Of a stretch of 64,000 nucleotides of DNA, positions 17,215 to 25,172 are shown piece after piece. The notes beneath the pieces were generated by a model. The model was given only the letters and a program-made list of their open reading frames with translations. It did no database searches and was not told where the DNA came from. Made by a program: the position numbers and the translations under genes. The stretch is from Oceanospirillum sp048270425. Lineage in GTDB: Bacteria > Pseudomonadota > Gammaproteobacteria > Pseudomonadales > Halomonadaceae. Positions within the stretch are counted from its first letter, which is position 1; each line of letters starts with the position of its first letter. Where the stretch lies: assembly GCA_048270425.1 (NCBI GenBank), contig JBLWSY010000006.1:62001-126000 (forward strand), read 5' to 3'.

Positions 17215-19035
17215 TTACAGGTTCAGCTGAGCTTGTGGATCAGCTGCCAAACCGCGATAAATATCTTTCACGCGGCAGTCTTCGCACAGCTCAAGACGAC
17301 GCAGTGCTTCGCCGGCGAACATGCTGTGATCTTTCAGTTTGTCTTTCATCTTGTTGATGGTGCTGGTCGGGGCGAATGGCTTGCCGCAATCCAGGCAGCA
17401 AAAGGCTTCATCTTTATGCAGGGTGCGTGGGTTATCACGAACTTCGCTGTTGAAGATAAAACGCTGATCACGGCTGATGGCGTTCTCTGGGCAGGCGCTT
17501 TCACACAGGCCGCACTGCACGCAATCCATCTCGGTAAACAGAATGGCGGGTGCTTCTTTACCGGTTTGCAGTGCCTGAGTCGGGCAGATATTCGCGCAGG
17601 AGAAGCAAAGGGTGCAGGCATCGCTATCAATGCGGATCTCGCCGAATGGCGCACTGGCTGCCAGTGGGATCTGTTCAGGTGTTTTGGCATCGGCCGGAGC
17701 CAGCTGCTGCAGGCGGTTAATATTGCTGATCAGACGCTGACGCTTGGTTGGTGCTTCACCGGCAGTCTGAACTGCTGATGCCGTAACCGACGCCGGTGCG
17801 ACCTGAATGCCGTTTTGCTCAGCGTTATTAAAGTTGGCTTCGGAAAGCAGGGTGATATCCGCACACAGGCTCAGGCTGTTTTCGGCATAGCCCATCGCTC
17901 TGATAATTTGATTGCCCAGCTTGGTTTCGCGTTCAAGCAACTGAATCAGGCTCGCCGGGGTGCGGTGATCGCTGTTGTCACTGCCTTCGCCAGAGGTCAG
18001 GAAGATGATGCGGGATGCACCTTCGTTAAAGGCATGCAGCCAAAGCTCCATGCCTACCGTTGCGATCTCTTCCAGTGCCACGGGAATAATGTTGGAAGCC
18101 AGCTGCCCGGTAGATACTTCCTGCTCATCGGCATGGAACAGAATCACTGGCTGAACACCGCCCTGGTCGCGATAGTGCGCCAGTAGTCGGGTCAGGTAAT
18201 CTGCCATCATCTCTGCTTTAGGCATACCATAGCTGATTGCGCCGGTCGGGCAGGCGGTGGAGCAGCTGCCTGCGCCGTGGCAGAGATAGGAGTCGATTTC
18301 GATCTGGTTGTTGATGCTGGAGATCGCATCTGCAGGGCAGACATCCAGGCAGCGGGTGCAGCCGGTTTTGCCGCGACCTGCATGGGCGCAGATATCGTTG
18401 TTGATTCGGAAATAAAGTGGTTTCTCGAACTCACCATCAAAGTCAGGCAGCTGTTCCAGTACAGAAGCCAGAGAATGAGCGGACTCACCGTTGATTGCAA
18501 AATAACCCGGCGGGGAGAGTTCCTGGGCCAAAGCAGGCTCGCGCCCCAGATCCAGAACCAGATCAAAATGGCTGCGGTGAATCAGCGCAGGAGCCAGATC
18601 CATCGCTTCAATGCTGTCGGCATTGGCACTATCGGTAGAAGTCGGTTTGATAAGAGCCTGAAACTCGCCCAGATAACCTTTCAGCCCGTTCAGGTTGCCG
18701 TAAGCAACCGGTAGTTTTTCAGTTTTGGTCAATGCCTGCTCAAGGGCATCGTTACCGGGATTCTGTACCGCATCGGTAATCAGCAGACTGATGGACTTAA
18801 CACCTGAGTCTGCTTTGATGCTGATGCTGCCATCTTCTGACTGAGACAGAAGTTCGCAGGCGGCCAAACGGGTCAGGTCATCGGCACCAATAATTAACAG
18901 ATGACCGCCAGCCTGATAACTGACTGACGGGGCAGCAAGATTCTGTGGGCGTGACAAAGCACCAAGTGCGCGGGTGCGTGCCTGGTGGTTGCTGGCTTGT
19001 TGTTGGCGCTGCTGTTCAGTGAACGGAGCTGTCAT
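17215..19035 (-). CDS. Large 4Fe-4S protein of the fdh cluster
   Basis: 606 residues. Ferredoxin-like sites are CTRCLDVCP with a following CHGAGSCSTACP, then CTLCFSCANICP and CVQCGLCESACP. Two further cysteine pairs lie near the C-terminus (CCLDCGKPF, CEDCRVKDI). The first ~250 residues resemble a nucleotide-binding-type fold without a clear catalytic motif. Such proteins occur with DUF3305/DUF3306 next to formate dehydrogenases and may feed electrons or metal clusters into the system. GAGGAAAACG precedes the ATG, which decides the start. Confidence 0.85.
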   Translation of the reverse strand: MTAPFTEQQRQQQASNHQARTRALGALSRPQNLAAPSVSYQAGGHLLIIGADDLTRLAACELLSQSEDGSISIKADSGVKSISLLITDAVQNPGNDALEQALTKTEKLPVAYGNLNGLKGYLGEFQALIKPTSTDSANADSIEAMDLAPALIHRSHFDLVLDLGREPALAQELSPPGYFAINGESAHSLASVLEQLPDFDGEFEKPLYFRINNDICAHAGRGKTGCTRCLDVCPADAISSINNQIEIDSYLCHGAGSCSTACPTGAISYGMPKAEMMADYLTRLLAHYRDQGGVQPVILFHADEQEVSTGQLASNIIPVALEEIATVGMELWLHAFNEGASRIIFLTSGEGSDNSDHRTPASLIQLLERETKLGNQIIRAMGYAENSLSLCADITLLSEANFNNAEQNGIQVAPASVTASAVQTAGEAPTKRQRLISNINRLQQLAPADAKTPEQIPLAASAPFGEIRIDSDACTLCFSCANICPTQALQTGKEAPAILFTEMDCVQCGLCESACPENAISRDQRFIFNSEVRDNPRTLHKDEAFCCLDCGKPFAPTSTINKMKDKLKDHSMFAGEALRRLELCEDCRVKDIYRGLAADPQAQLNL

Positions 19036-19540
19036 TCGTTTTCCTCATCCGCTGTTATCTCTTCCTGCTGTCGTTATCTCTGAAACCCAATCACGGTTGG
19101 TTTCAGAAGCATTGGAAGAGCAGAGCAAAGCGGAGACCTTGCTTGGCAATGTTTTCTTATTGTTGGAATGTCCGGCTTTACTTGTAGGGTTGCTTAGGGC
19201 ATTCATTTTTTCAGGTTTCCCGTCTCTTGCTGGAGCAAGGGCCAGACCTGATGTTTCGAAAACAAAAAGCGCTTGGTTCTGCTTTGCTCTGTTTTGTTGG
19301 TTTGTTTTGTATCCTTCTGGGACATTTTGTCCGGTTAAATCGGGTCGTTTTGTAAATCGCCCCATTTTGTCCCTGTTTCTTCTCAGGTTATCAGGCGCTA
19401 ATTTTCTGTCAGAGGCGTTAGCGGTCTGTGTTAGCGTCTTGTTTTTTTAATGTTTTTTATACTTTCGTCTAATTTCTGTCGGGCTTTGTTGACGTTGGCG
19501 TCAAGCTGGTTTTGTCAGCGGTCAGGTTTGAGATCCGGTT
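19036..19540. other. 505-bp gap inside the fdh cluster
   Basis: No supported gene. It lies upstream of the 606-residue protein and probably holds a promoter for the main fdh operon. The notable content is a set of ACAAAAYG repeats (see 19319-19371). Confidence 0.5.
19319..19371 (-). promoter_or_regulatory. Three ACAAAAYG repeats, possible operator
   Basis: Read on the minus strand, GACAAAATG, ACAAAACG and GACAAAATG occur at 19371-19363, 19353-19346 and 19331-19323. The last is part of a palindrome, GGGACATTTTGTCC (19319-19332). They lie 290-340 bp upstream of the fdh 4Fe-4S gene. An activator or repressor site for the fdh operon is possible; the protein is unknown. Confidence 0.35.
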
Positions 19541-20302
19541 TTAATCCGGAGCAGAATCCGTTGATATCCTCTTACCTGACGCAAGGTCCGTTCTGTTTTG
19601 ATCTGGCTCAGGGTGTGGCTTGTCAGTCCTGTCTTCCCCTGAACGTTGGCTTGTCTCGGATGCGGTTACTTGTGACCCGGTTGGCTGCGGGTCTGTCAGC
19701 TGATTTTCCGGGCTGCCGTTGGCGTCATCAGTAGCAGAATCTGTATTTTCAACAGCTGCTACTGTGGCTTCAGCGCCTGCTTCTTTTTTGCCTTCAAGGT
19801 CGAGTGGATCTTTGTTTTTGAACCAGTTGCGCAGGCCTGCGGCTACGTCACTGGACAGCTCTTTGACATCGGCATAGTTCAGGTCGTAGTCATCCATGCC
19901 GTCACGAATATTGAACTCAGGCTTCAGGAACATCGCCTTAAGTGCTTGCTTGCGAAGTGTTTCGCTGACACCTTCGCTAAAGAAAGCGCTGACATTGGTA
20001 TTGCCATCAATGCTGTTGAGATCCGGCATATCATCGTCGGAGAGAGGAGTATCTCTTTCCGCGTCGGTTTGAGCGTTTGAGGTATTTTCTGTTAAGGGGG
20101 GCTGGGCGGGCCCGGTCGAGTCGTTTGTGTCACCGGTATTGGTCTCAATATCGGCTTGGTGCGCAGCAGGCCTCTCTTGCGCTGTCTGCGGTTTATCTTC
20201 TGTAGGGGGAGAGAGAGGCGCTGCTTTTTTTAGCGCTTCTGCCTCTTCTTGTACCTGTTGCTTTCGTTGTGTCCAGCGGGAAAAGAAACCCTGATCGCTC
20301 AC
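19541..20302 (-). CDS. DUF3306 protein, fdh associated
   Basis: 253 residues. The recognisable part is residues ~100-165 (NVSAFFSEGVSETLRKQALK, FNIRDGMDDYDLNYADVKEL), the DUF3306 core. The flanks are long, acidic and low in complexity. It begins with MSDQGFFSRWTQRKQQ, usual for this family. Its ATG overlaps the stop of the DUF3305 gene by 4 bases. The family is known almost only from formate dehydrogenase loci; a maturation role is assumed. Confidence 0.85.
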   Translation of the reverse strand: MSDQGFFSRWTQRKQQVQEEAEALKKAAPLSPPTEDKPQTAQERPAAHQADIETNTGDTNDSTGPAQPPLTENTSNAQTDAERDTPLSDDDMPDLNSIDGNTNVSAFFSEGVSETLRKQALKAMFLKPEFNIRDGMDDYDLNYADVKELSSDVAAGLRNWFKNKDPLDLEGKKEAGAEATVAAVENTDSATDDANGSPENQLTDPQPTGSQVTASETSQRSGEDRTDKPHPEPDQNRTDLASGKRISTDSAPD

Positions 20303-20832
20303 GGGTTGCCTCCTGTTTCTACTGAAGTGTTGTCGGTCAGGCAGCCGTTAGCAGTGTCGCTGCCTTTATCTTTTTTTTCTCCGGCGTAGCGTTTCTTTTT
20401 CTTTATCTCAATCAGCTCGCCATGTTCGGTGATAAAGGCTTCAATCCAGCACTGAAGCGCTTCCGGCATTGGGTATTCCAGAACTTTCTGCTCTCCATCC
20501 AGCCACGAGGCGGCCAGGTCCTGGCAAGCGGTAATCTGCATCGGCAGCCACTCATCACCTTCTGTGTCGTCACACAGCACGAACAGATGAGGCACAACTG
20601 AATTAAGATTGAAGCGATATGCTCCTCGCTCATCGCGGTGGAGTTCCAGTGGCAGCCAGGTCAAAGGGTTGCCATTGGAGCTTTGCTCTTTTTGGCCTTT
20701 TGCCGGAGTACTCTCCTGAGGTTCAGGCCAAATCTGGTCGATCTGCCATTCCTGTAGTACCCAGCGACCGGAGCGCAGTTCCAGTGGCGAAAGTTCAATG
20801 CCCAGCAGCTTCATATTCTTTGTATCAGTCAT
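20299..20832 (-). CDS. DUF3305 protein, fdh associated
   Basis: 177 residues from the ATG at 20832, chosen because GGAAGGGA lies 7 bases upstream; the frame stays open to 21018 but the added residues look non-coding. The core (LSPLELRSGRWVLQEWQIDQ, LELHRDERGAYRFNLNSV, CWIEAFITEHGELIEIKKKKR) fits DUF3305. It is the first gene of the fdh cluster and is coupled to DUF3306. The function is unknown. Confidence 0.82.
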   Translation of the reverse strand: MTDTKNMKLLGIELSPLELRSGRWVLQEWQIDQIWPEPQESTPAKGQKEQSSNGNPLTWLPLELHRDERGAYRFNLNSVVPHLFVLCDDTEGDEWLPMQITACQDLAASWLDGEQKVLEYPMPEALQCWIEAFITEHGELIEIKKKKRYAGEKKDKGSDTANGCLTDNTSVETGGNP

Positions 20833-21284
20833 TGGAAAATCCCTTCCGGTTGTGGTGATAAATCTTTTATTGGTCTGAATAGCGGCATGGCTGATCTCAG
20901 CAGTCATCTTTGGATGGCCTTTGTTCAGATTAGACGTTCTGGCGCAATTTGTTAGGCGTTCTGTGTCTGAGAATAAATCCTGTTTCAGGTTTGGAACGTT
21001 CTGATAGGCGCGCTGCATTTGCTGTTATAGCGGACCTGATTAAGGTGGGTATAACGCAAGGAGTGAGCCACTGTGTTGAGGGAAGCTAAGGAAAAAAAAG
21101 GAGGAAAGCTCTGAATGCCGTCTGTAAATTAAAAATTGGACATGTCAGAGCCCTGCCAGTGGTTTGGACGGCTGGGCCTGGCTGGATGGGTCATAGTCTT
21201 ATGAGGCATGGTTTAAATGAAGCTTAGTTGAATGGCGGAGCTCAGATCGCTGTGGCTCGGATGATTGTGGCTCGATTGTCAGGC

Positions 21285-21333
21285 AAAAAAATCCCGCAGT
21301 CATTCAGACAGAAAGTACTCAATGAGCTGCGGG
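21285..21333 (-). terminator. Minus-strand intrinsic terminator
   Basis: On the minus strand CCCGCAG and CTGCGGG form a 7-bp stem, extended by TCATT/AATGA after a bulge, and are followed by ATTTTTTT. It lies ~450 bp before the DUF3305 start. It could end a small RNA or act as an attenuator. Confidence 0.6.
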
Positions 21334-21453
21334 TCCAGAAAGTTTCTGGTCATACCGATTTAATAAACCCGATGACAGGCTTCTCGGAGGTGTAAGAAGG
21401 TTTACCGCGATTGGGTTGGGTTACGCCTGATCCGGCATATCAAAAGATCAGGT

Positions 21454-21598
21454 AAAAAAGCGCCGTCTCGGAACTCCGAAAAACCCGAGGAATCGAATTC
21501 CTCAGGCCGGCGCAGAACAACCCCAAAATTATCCGGTACATGGCAGCTGACGGAATCGGCTTACGAGTGTGCAGGGTGACCCCGTCAAGGCCGGATAA
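21454..21598 (-). ncRNA. Candidate structured RNA ending in a terminator
   Basis: Several perfect inverted repeats nest here: TTATCCGG/CCGGATAA (21529-21536 with 21591-21598) enclosing TGACGG/CCGTCA, then GCGCCG/CGGCGC (21460-21465 with 21508-21513) enclosing two hairpins, TCGGA/TCCGA and GAGGAA/TTCCTC. On the minus strand the last outer stem is followed by TTTTTT (21459-21454). The three-way junction would therefore be the 3' end of a transcript. I could not match it to tmRNA, RNase P, 6S, SRP or tRNA-Sec. It may be a small RNA or part of the fdh leader. Confidence 0.4.
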
Positions 21599-22037
21599 CT
21601 GGACGGGTTATTGCAAGTGCGGTGCCAGCTTGTTTTGAGAGGATTGACGGTCTGGATCATAAAAATACGCAGAGAATTTAAGGTTTTTATAGCTGATGGG
21701 ACAAGTTGGGGCAGTGATGGTGTCCCGATGTTTCCTAATGACTGTTTTGTTTAAGGGCATTTGATGGTGCGAAAAATCTACACTGATTTTAAGCAATAGG
21801 AAAAATCCCCAAACTGTCAGTACCGGGTGGTCATCGATTTCTCAAAATGATAGCGTTCCTCCGTCCGTTGTCGGCATCTATATCGGGCGCTAATGATTAG
21901 GGGTTAAGGACCAAGGGTTTACGGTTGTTAATATAAGAGGCCGTGCAGGGTGGCGATGTCACGTTATGGTCTCACCGTGCTTTGTATGAATCAGAGTATG
22001 TGCGTGATGCTGCAGGATATGAAGGGGGTGTTTCTTG

Positions 22038-22838
22038 ATGCGTTTAATGGCTGTATTTGCCAGCATTATGCTGTTGGCTCCATTGGTTGCCCATGGCAGC
22101 AGCCAACCGCTGCCTGCGTATACCGTAGTGACCGAAGACTTTCCACCTTATAACTATCAGGTAGAAAACCAGCCCCGCGGCCTTTCAGTGGACGTGTTAC
22201 AGGCTGTTTTTGACGAGTTATACAAAAACAAAGATCAGAAGCTAAGACCTGAGATTCAGTTTCTGCCCTGGGCCCGTGCTTATCATAAAGCTCAGACCGT
22301 TGAGAATGTGCTGATTTTTTCGATTGCGCGCATTCCGGAGCGGGAAGCACTTTTTCACTGGATTGGGGAGATTGCGCCCTACAGAACTTCGATTTACAAG
22401 CTGCGCCGGAATCCGATCGAGATTAGCAGTCTGCGTGATGCCCGCGAGTACGAAGTGGGTGTTTCCCAGGAAGATGTTATCTATAGTTTTTTGCGTTCTG
22501 AGGGATTCGAGCGTTTAGATGTAATCGGTTCGGATCTGCTGAATATTCAGAAGCTTAAACATCAGCGTATTCCTCTGATCGCCTATGATGAAGCTGCCTT
22601 CCATTTTGCTATGGAAAAGGTTCGTGATCCCGAAGCCTTCGAACGGGTGTTGAGAATCGAGCCGCTGTCCGGCAGCCTTTACATGGCCTTCAGCCAGGGC
22701 TCAGACCCGAAACTGATTCAGGCTTTTCAAGCCGCTCTGGCAAAAATCAAATCAGATGGCCGCTACGACAAAATTCTTGAGCGTTATTTTGATCAGGTTA
22801 ATGTCGGACACTCGCCAGCCGAAGGATCAGCAAAATAG
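22038..22838 (+). CDS. Periplasmic family-3 solute-binding protein
   Basis: 266 residues from the ATG at 22038. A signal peptide (MRLMAVFASIMLLAPLVAHG) precedes YTVVTEDFPPYNYQVENQPRG, the hallmark N-terminus of amino-acid type solute-binding proteins (SBP_bac_3), and the later RIPEREALFHWIGEI segment. No transport permease or ATPase gene is adjacent, and no arginine-ligand motif is obvious. It may be an orphan sensor or binding protein of the type common near GGDEF systems. AAGGGGGTG supports the start. Confidence 0.82.
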   Translation: MRLMAVFASIMLLAPLVAHGSSQPLPAYTVVTEDFPPYNYQVENQPRGLSVDVLQAVFDELYKNKDQKLRPEIQFLPWARAYHKAQTVENVLIFSIARIPEREALFHWIGEIAPYRTSIYKLRRNPIEISSLRDAREYEVGVSQEDVIYSFLRSEGFERLDVIGSDLLNIQKLKHQRIPLIAYDEAAFHFAMEKVRDPEAFERVLRIEPLSGSLYMAFSQGSDPKLIQAFQAALAKIKSDGRYDKILERYFDQVNVGHSPAEGSAK

Positions 22839-22887
22839 TCAGCGGTGCCAGATAGAGATGTCCAGAGGTGGCAGGCTGATCTGGCGG

Positions 22888-23643
22888 TTAATCGGCAAAG
22901 GCCCGGGTAAACAGGTGTTTTTCAGAGCCCGGTGCCGGAATATAAAGTGCAGCCGGTCTTCCTTTACCACCTTCAGGTACACCTTCTCCGACTTCTTTCA
23001 GCATCTCAGCATTGGCGATGCGGCGTCGGAAGGATTTTTTCTCCAGAGTTTTCTCCATCAGGAGTTCAAAGGCTTTTTGCAGCTGTGCCAGTGAAAAAGG
23101 TGCTTTCAGCACATGGATCGGCAGTACGGTATAAGCGGTTTTGTTTTTCAGTCGCTCCCTTGCCTGCTGCACTAAATGAAAGTGATCAAAGGCCAGCTCA
23201 AGGGTCAGGGCCTCTTTATAAGAGAACCAGCGGGCATCCTCCACGCTGTCGACAAAGTCTGCGGTGGGGGCAAAAGGGATCAGGGCCATATAAAGCGTAG
23301 TCACTGACCAGCCTCTGGGGTCGCGCCGGTTATTGCCTGTCGTGGCGACCTGCTCCAGCAGCGGGGCGGCTACTCCGGTTTTGCTTAGTAGTTTACGTCG
23401 GGCGGTTATCTCTATATTGGCATCTTCTTTTAGGTCAACAAAACCGCCGGGCAGGGCCCATTTGCCTTTTTCCGGAAAATCCCCGCGCTGTACCAGCAAT
23501 ACTTTCAGTTCATCCTCATGCAGACTGAAGATCGCCACATCCACCGAAAACAGCGGGGCGGGGTAAGCACCGGGGTTGTAGTTATCCAGATAGGTCTGCT
23601 CTTCAGCAGAGCGCTGTGAAGCGTGCTCGGAAGTGCTTGGCAT
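22888..23643 (-). CDS. nrtR: NrtR-type NAD-metabolism repressor
   Basis: 251 residues: an N-terminal Nudix-like domain (LLVQRGDFPEKGKWALPGGF) and a C-terminal winged helix (residues ~160-240). The Nudix box GGFVDLKEDANIEITARRKL has lost the catalytic R-E-x-x-E-E residues, as expected for NrtR, which senses ADP-ribose instead of cleaving it and then leaves DNA. It is divergent from nadM, and a palindrome at 23673-23693 lies between them. A matching palindrome precedes nadV, so all three genes should form its regulon. Confidence 0.9.
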   Translation of the reverse strand: MPSTSEHASQRSAEEQTYLDNYNPGAYPAPLFSVDVAIFSLHEDELKVLLVQRGDFPEKGKWALPGGFVDLKEDANIEITARRKLLSKTGVAAPLLEQVATTGNNRRDPRGWSVTTLYMALIPFAPTADFVDSVEDARWFSYKEALTLELAFDHFHLVQQARERLKNKTAYTVLPIHVLKAPFSLAQLQKAFELLMEKTLEKKSFRRRIANAEMLKEVGEGVPEGGKGRPAALYIPAPGSEKHLFTRAFAD

Positions 23644-23672
23644 CTCGGCGTTCCGTCAGTTCGTTGTTGACA

Positions 23673-23693
23673 TTAGTGGCATATCGCCAATAA
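23673..23693. promoter_or_regulatory. NrtR operator between nrtR and nadM
   Basis: Half sites TTAGTGGC and GCCAATAA around a 5-base centre give a 21-bp imperfect palindrome. It shares the TAGTGGC/GCCA core with the site at 24991. It lies 30 bp upstream of nrtR and 95 bp upstream of nadM, so it can control both. Confidence 0.75.
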
Positions 23694-23787
23694 TAGGCTG
23701 TGTGCCGTTAAACCACAAGCGGACACAGAACTTTCACCTGCGGGAGAGACCCGCTGGTTTTCTTTTTAACGGCAAGGAGCTTGCTGT

Positions 23788-24840
23788 ATGTCTTACGAAT
23801 TTGACTTTACTGTTTTTATCGGCCGTTTTCAGCCCTTTCACAACGGCCACCTGCAGGTAGTGCGTGAAGGTCTTAACCGGGCGCAGAAACTGATTGTGTT
23901 GATCGGTTCCTCCTGGCAGGCGCGAAATCCGCGCAATCCCTGGTTGCACACCGAACGAGAGCAGATGATGCGCGCTTGCCTTTCGGCTGAAGAGAATGAT
24001 CGCCTGATCTGTCTGCCGCTGATGGATGTGCCTTACAACGATGAACTTTGGGTGCGTAATGTGCAGACTACTGTTTCCGGCCTTGTGACCGCGCACCACA
24101 GCGCCCCGCACCAGCCAGCACGAATCGCTCTGATTGGCCACAAAAAGGATCACACCGGTTTTTATCTGAACCTGTTTCCGCAGTGGCAGAGCATCGGTGT
24201 TGATAATTATCAGAGTATCAGCGCGACTCCGCTTCGGGAGCTGTTTTTCAGTGCCCAGGGTGGGGCTCTGCTGAGTGCTGATGACAGCCCGCTGCCAGAA
24301 CCTGTGCGTCAGTGGCTGGGTGATTTTGCTACTGGTGATCCGGCTTGTCAGCAGATCAGTGATGAGATCGCCTTTGTGCGTCGCTACAGGGAGGCCTGGC
24401 AGGTCGCGCCTTACGCACCCACCTTTGTCACCGTGGATGCTTTGGTGGTGCAGTCCGGCCATATTCTGCTGGTGGAGCGTCGGGCTAATCCCGGCAAAGG
24501 CCTGTGGGCGCTGCCCGGCGGTTTTGTCGATCAGGATGAGCGCCTGCTGGATGCCTGCCTGCGGGAGTTACGGGAAGAAACCCGGCTGAAAGTACCGGCT
24601 CCGGTCCTGAAAGGCTCTATAAAACGTCAGCAGGTATTTGATGACCCGCATCGCTCTGCCCGGGGCCGCACCATTACCCACGCGTTTATGATCGAGCTGG
24701 AAGCCGCTGCTACCCTGCCCAAGGTTAAAGGTGGTGATGACGCCCGAAGCGCCCGCTGGGTGCCGTTAGGGGAGCTGCAGCCGCAGCAGATGTTTGAGGA
24801 TCACTACTTTATTATTCAGCAGTTGCTGGGTACGGCCTGA
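23788..24840 (+). CDS. nadM: NMN adenylyltransferase / Nudix ADP-ribose hydrolase
   Basis: 350 residues, two domains. The first (1-185) is a NadM-type nucleotidyltransferase with GRFQPFHNGH (residues 12-21) and ISATPLR (144-150). It makes NAD from NMN and ATP. The second (~210-345) is a Nudix hydrolase with GGFVDQDERLLDACLRE followed by LREE; the usual glycine near the end of the box is replaced by arginine (EETRL). It is expected to cleave ADP-ribose, the NrtR ligand. The ribosome-binding site CAAGGAGC precedes the ATG. It works with nadV downstream to salvage nicotinamide. Confidence 0.93.
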   Translation: MSYEFDFTVFIGRFQPFHNGHLQVVREGLNRAQKLIVLIGSSWQARNPRNPWLHTEREQMMRACLSAEENDRLICLPLMDVPYNDELWVRNVQTTVSGLVTAHHSAPHQPARIALIGHKKDHTGFYLNLFPQWQSIGVDNYQSISATPLRELFFSAQGGALLSADDSPLPEPVRQWLGDFATGDPACQQISDEIAFVRRYREAWQVAPYAPTFVTVDALVVQSGHILLVERRANPGKGLWALPGGFVDQDERLLDACLRELREETRLKVPAPVLKGSIKRQQVFDDPHRSARGRTITHAFMIELEAAATLPKVKGGDDARSARWVPLGELQPQQMFEDHYFIIQQLLGTA

Positions 24841-24990
24841 GTACCGCCGCTGTTTTTCTTACCGGATAAAACGTGCCCATCATCCGATGGGCATGCTTGG
24901 CTTTGTCCGCCCGGACTTGTTGCCTGATTGCTCTCTTTTTTACAGTTTGGTTTTTAAATAATACCGGAGTTAAAAATAATGCTTGCTTTA

Positions 24991-25011
24991 ATAGTGGCTA
25001 TAAGCCACTAT
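24991..25011. promoter_or_regulatory. NrtR operator upstream of nadV
   Basis: A perfect 21-bp palindrome: ATAGTGGCT, ATA, AGCCACTAT. It matches the site between nrtR and nadM and lies about 160 bp before nadV. Confidence 0.82.
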
Positions 25012-25172
25012 GTATCCATCGGGACAGCGAAGAGCCAATAGCGGGAACCGCAGAGGCTCAGCTCTTAACAGGGTTTAGTTCCGAACAGAGAGCTTTAATG
25101 ATTGACCCTGAACGGATTCACCGCGCCGGAAAGACCAGCGTGGTTTCTTAAACTGACCGGAGGATTTCCGTG

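Larger units (their letters stand above)
21019..22037. other. 1-kb intergenic region with structured segment
   Basis: No supported protein gene between the divergent fdh cluster and the solute-binding protein. The middle holds nested inverted repeats and two minus-strand terminator-like hairpins, listed separately. 21620-22037 shows only short AT-rich stretches. Confidence 0.5.

Noticed and set aside
21460..21513. Resemblance to a tRNA, including tRNA-Sec (T-arm-like GAGGAA-TTCGA-TTCCTC)
   Set aside because: No acceptor stem with CCA, no D-arm and no anticodon arm of the right size; the hairpin is a simple palindrome. FdhA also uses cysteine, so selC is not needed.
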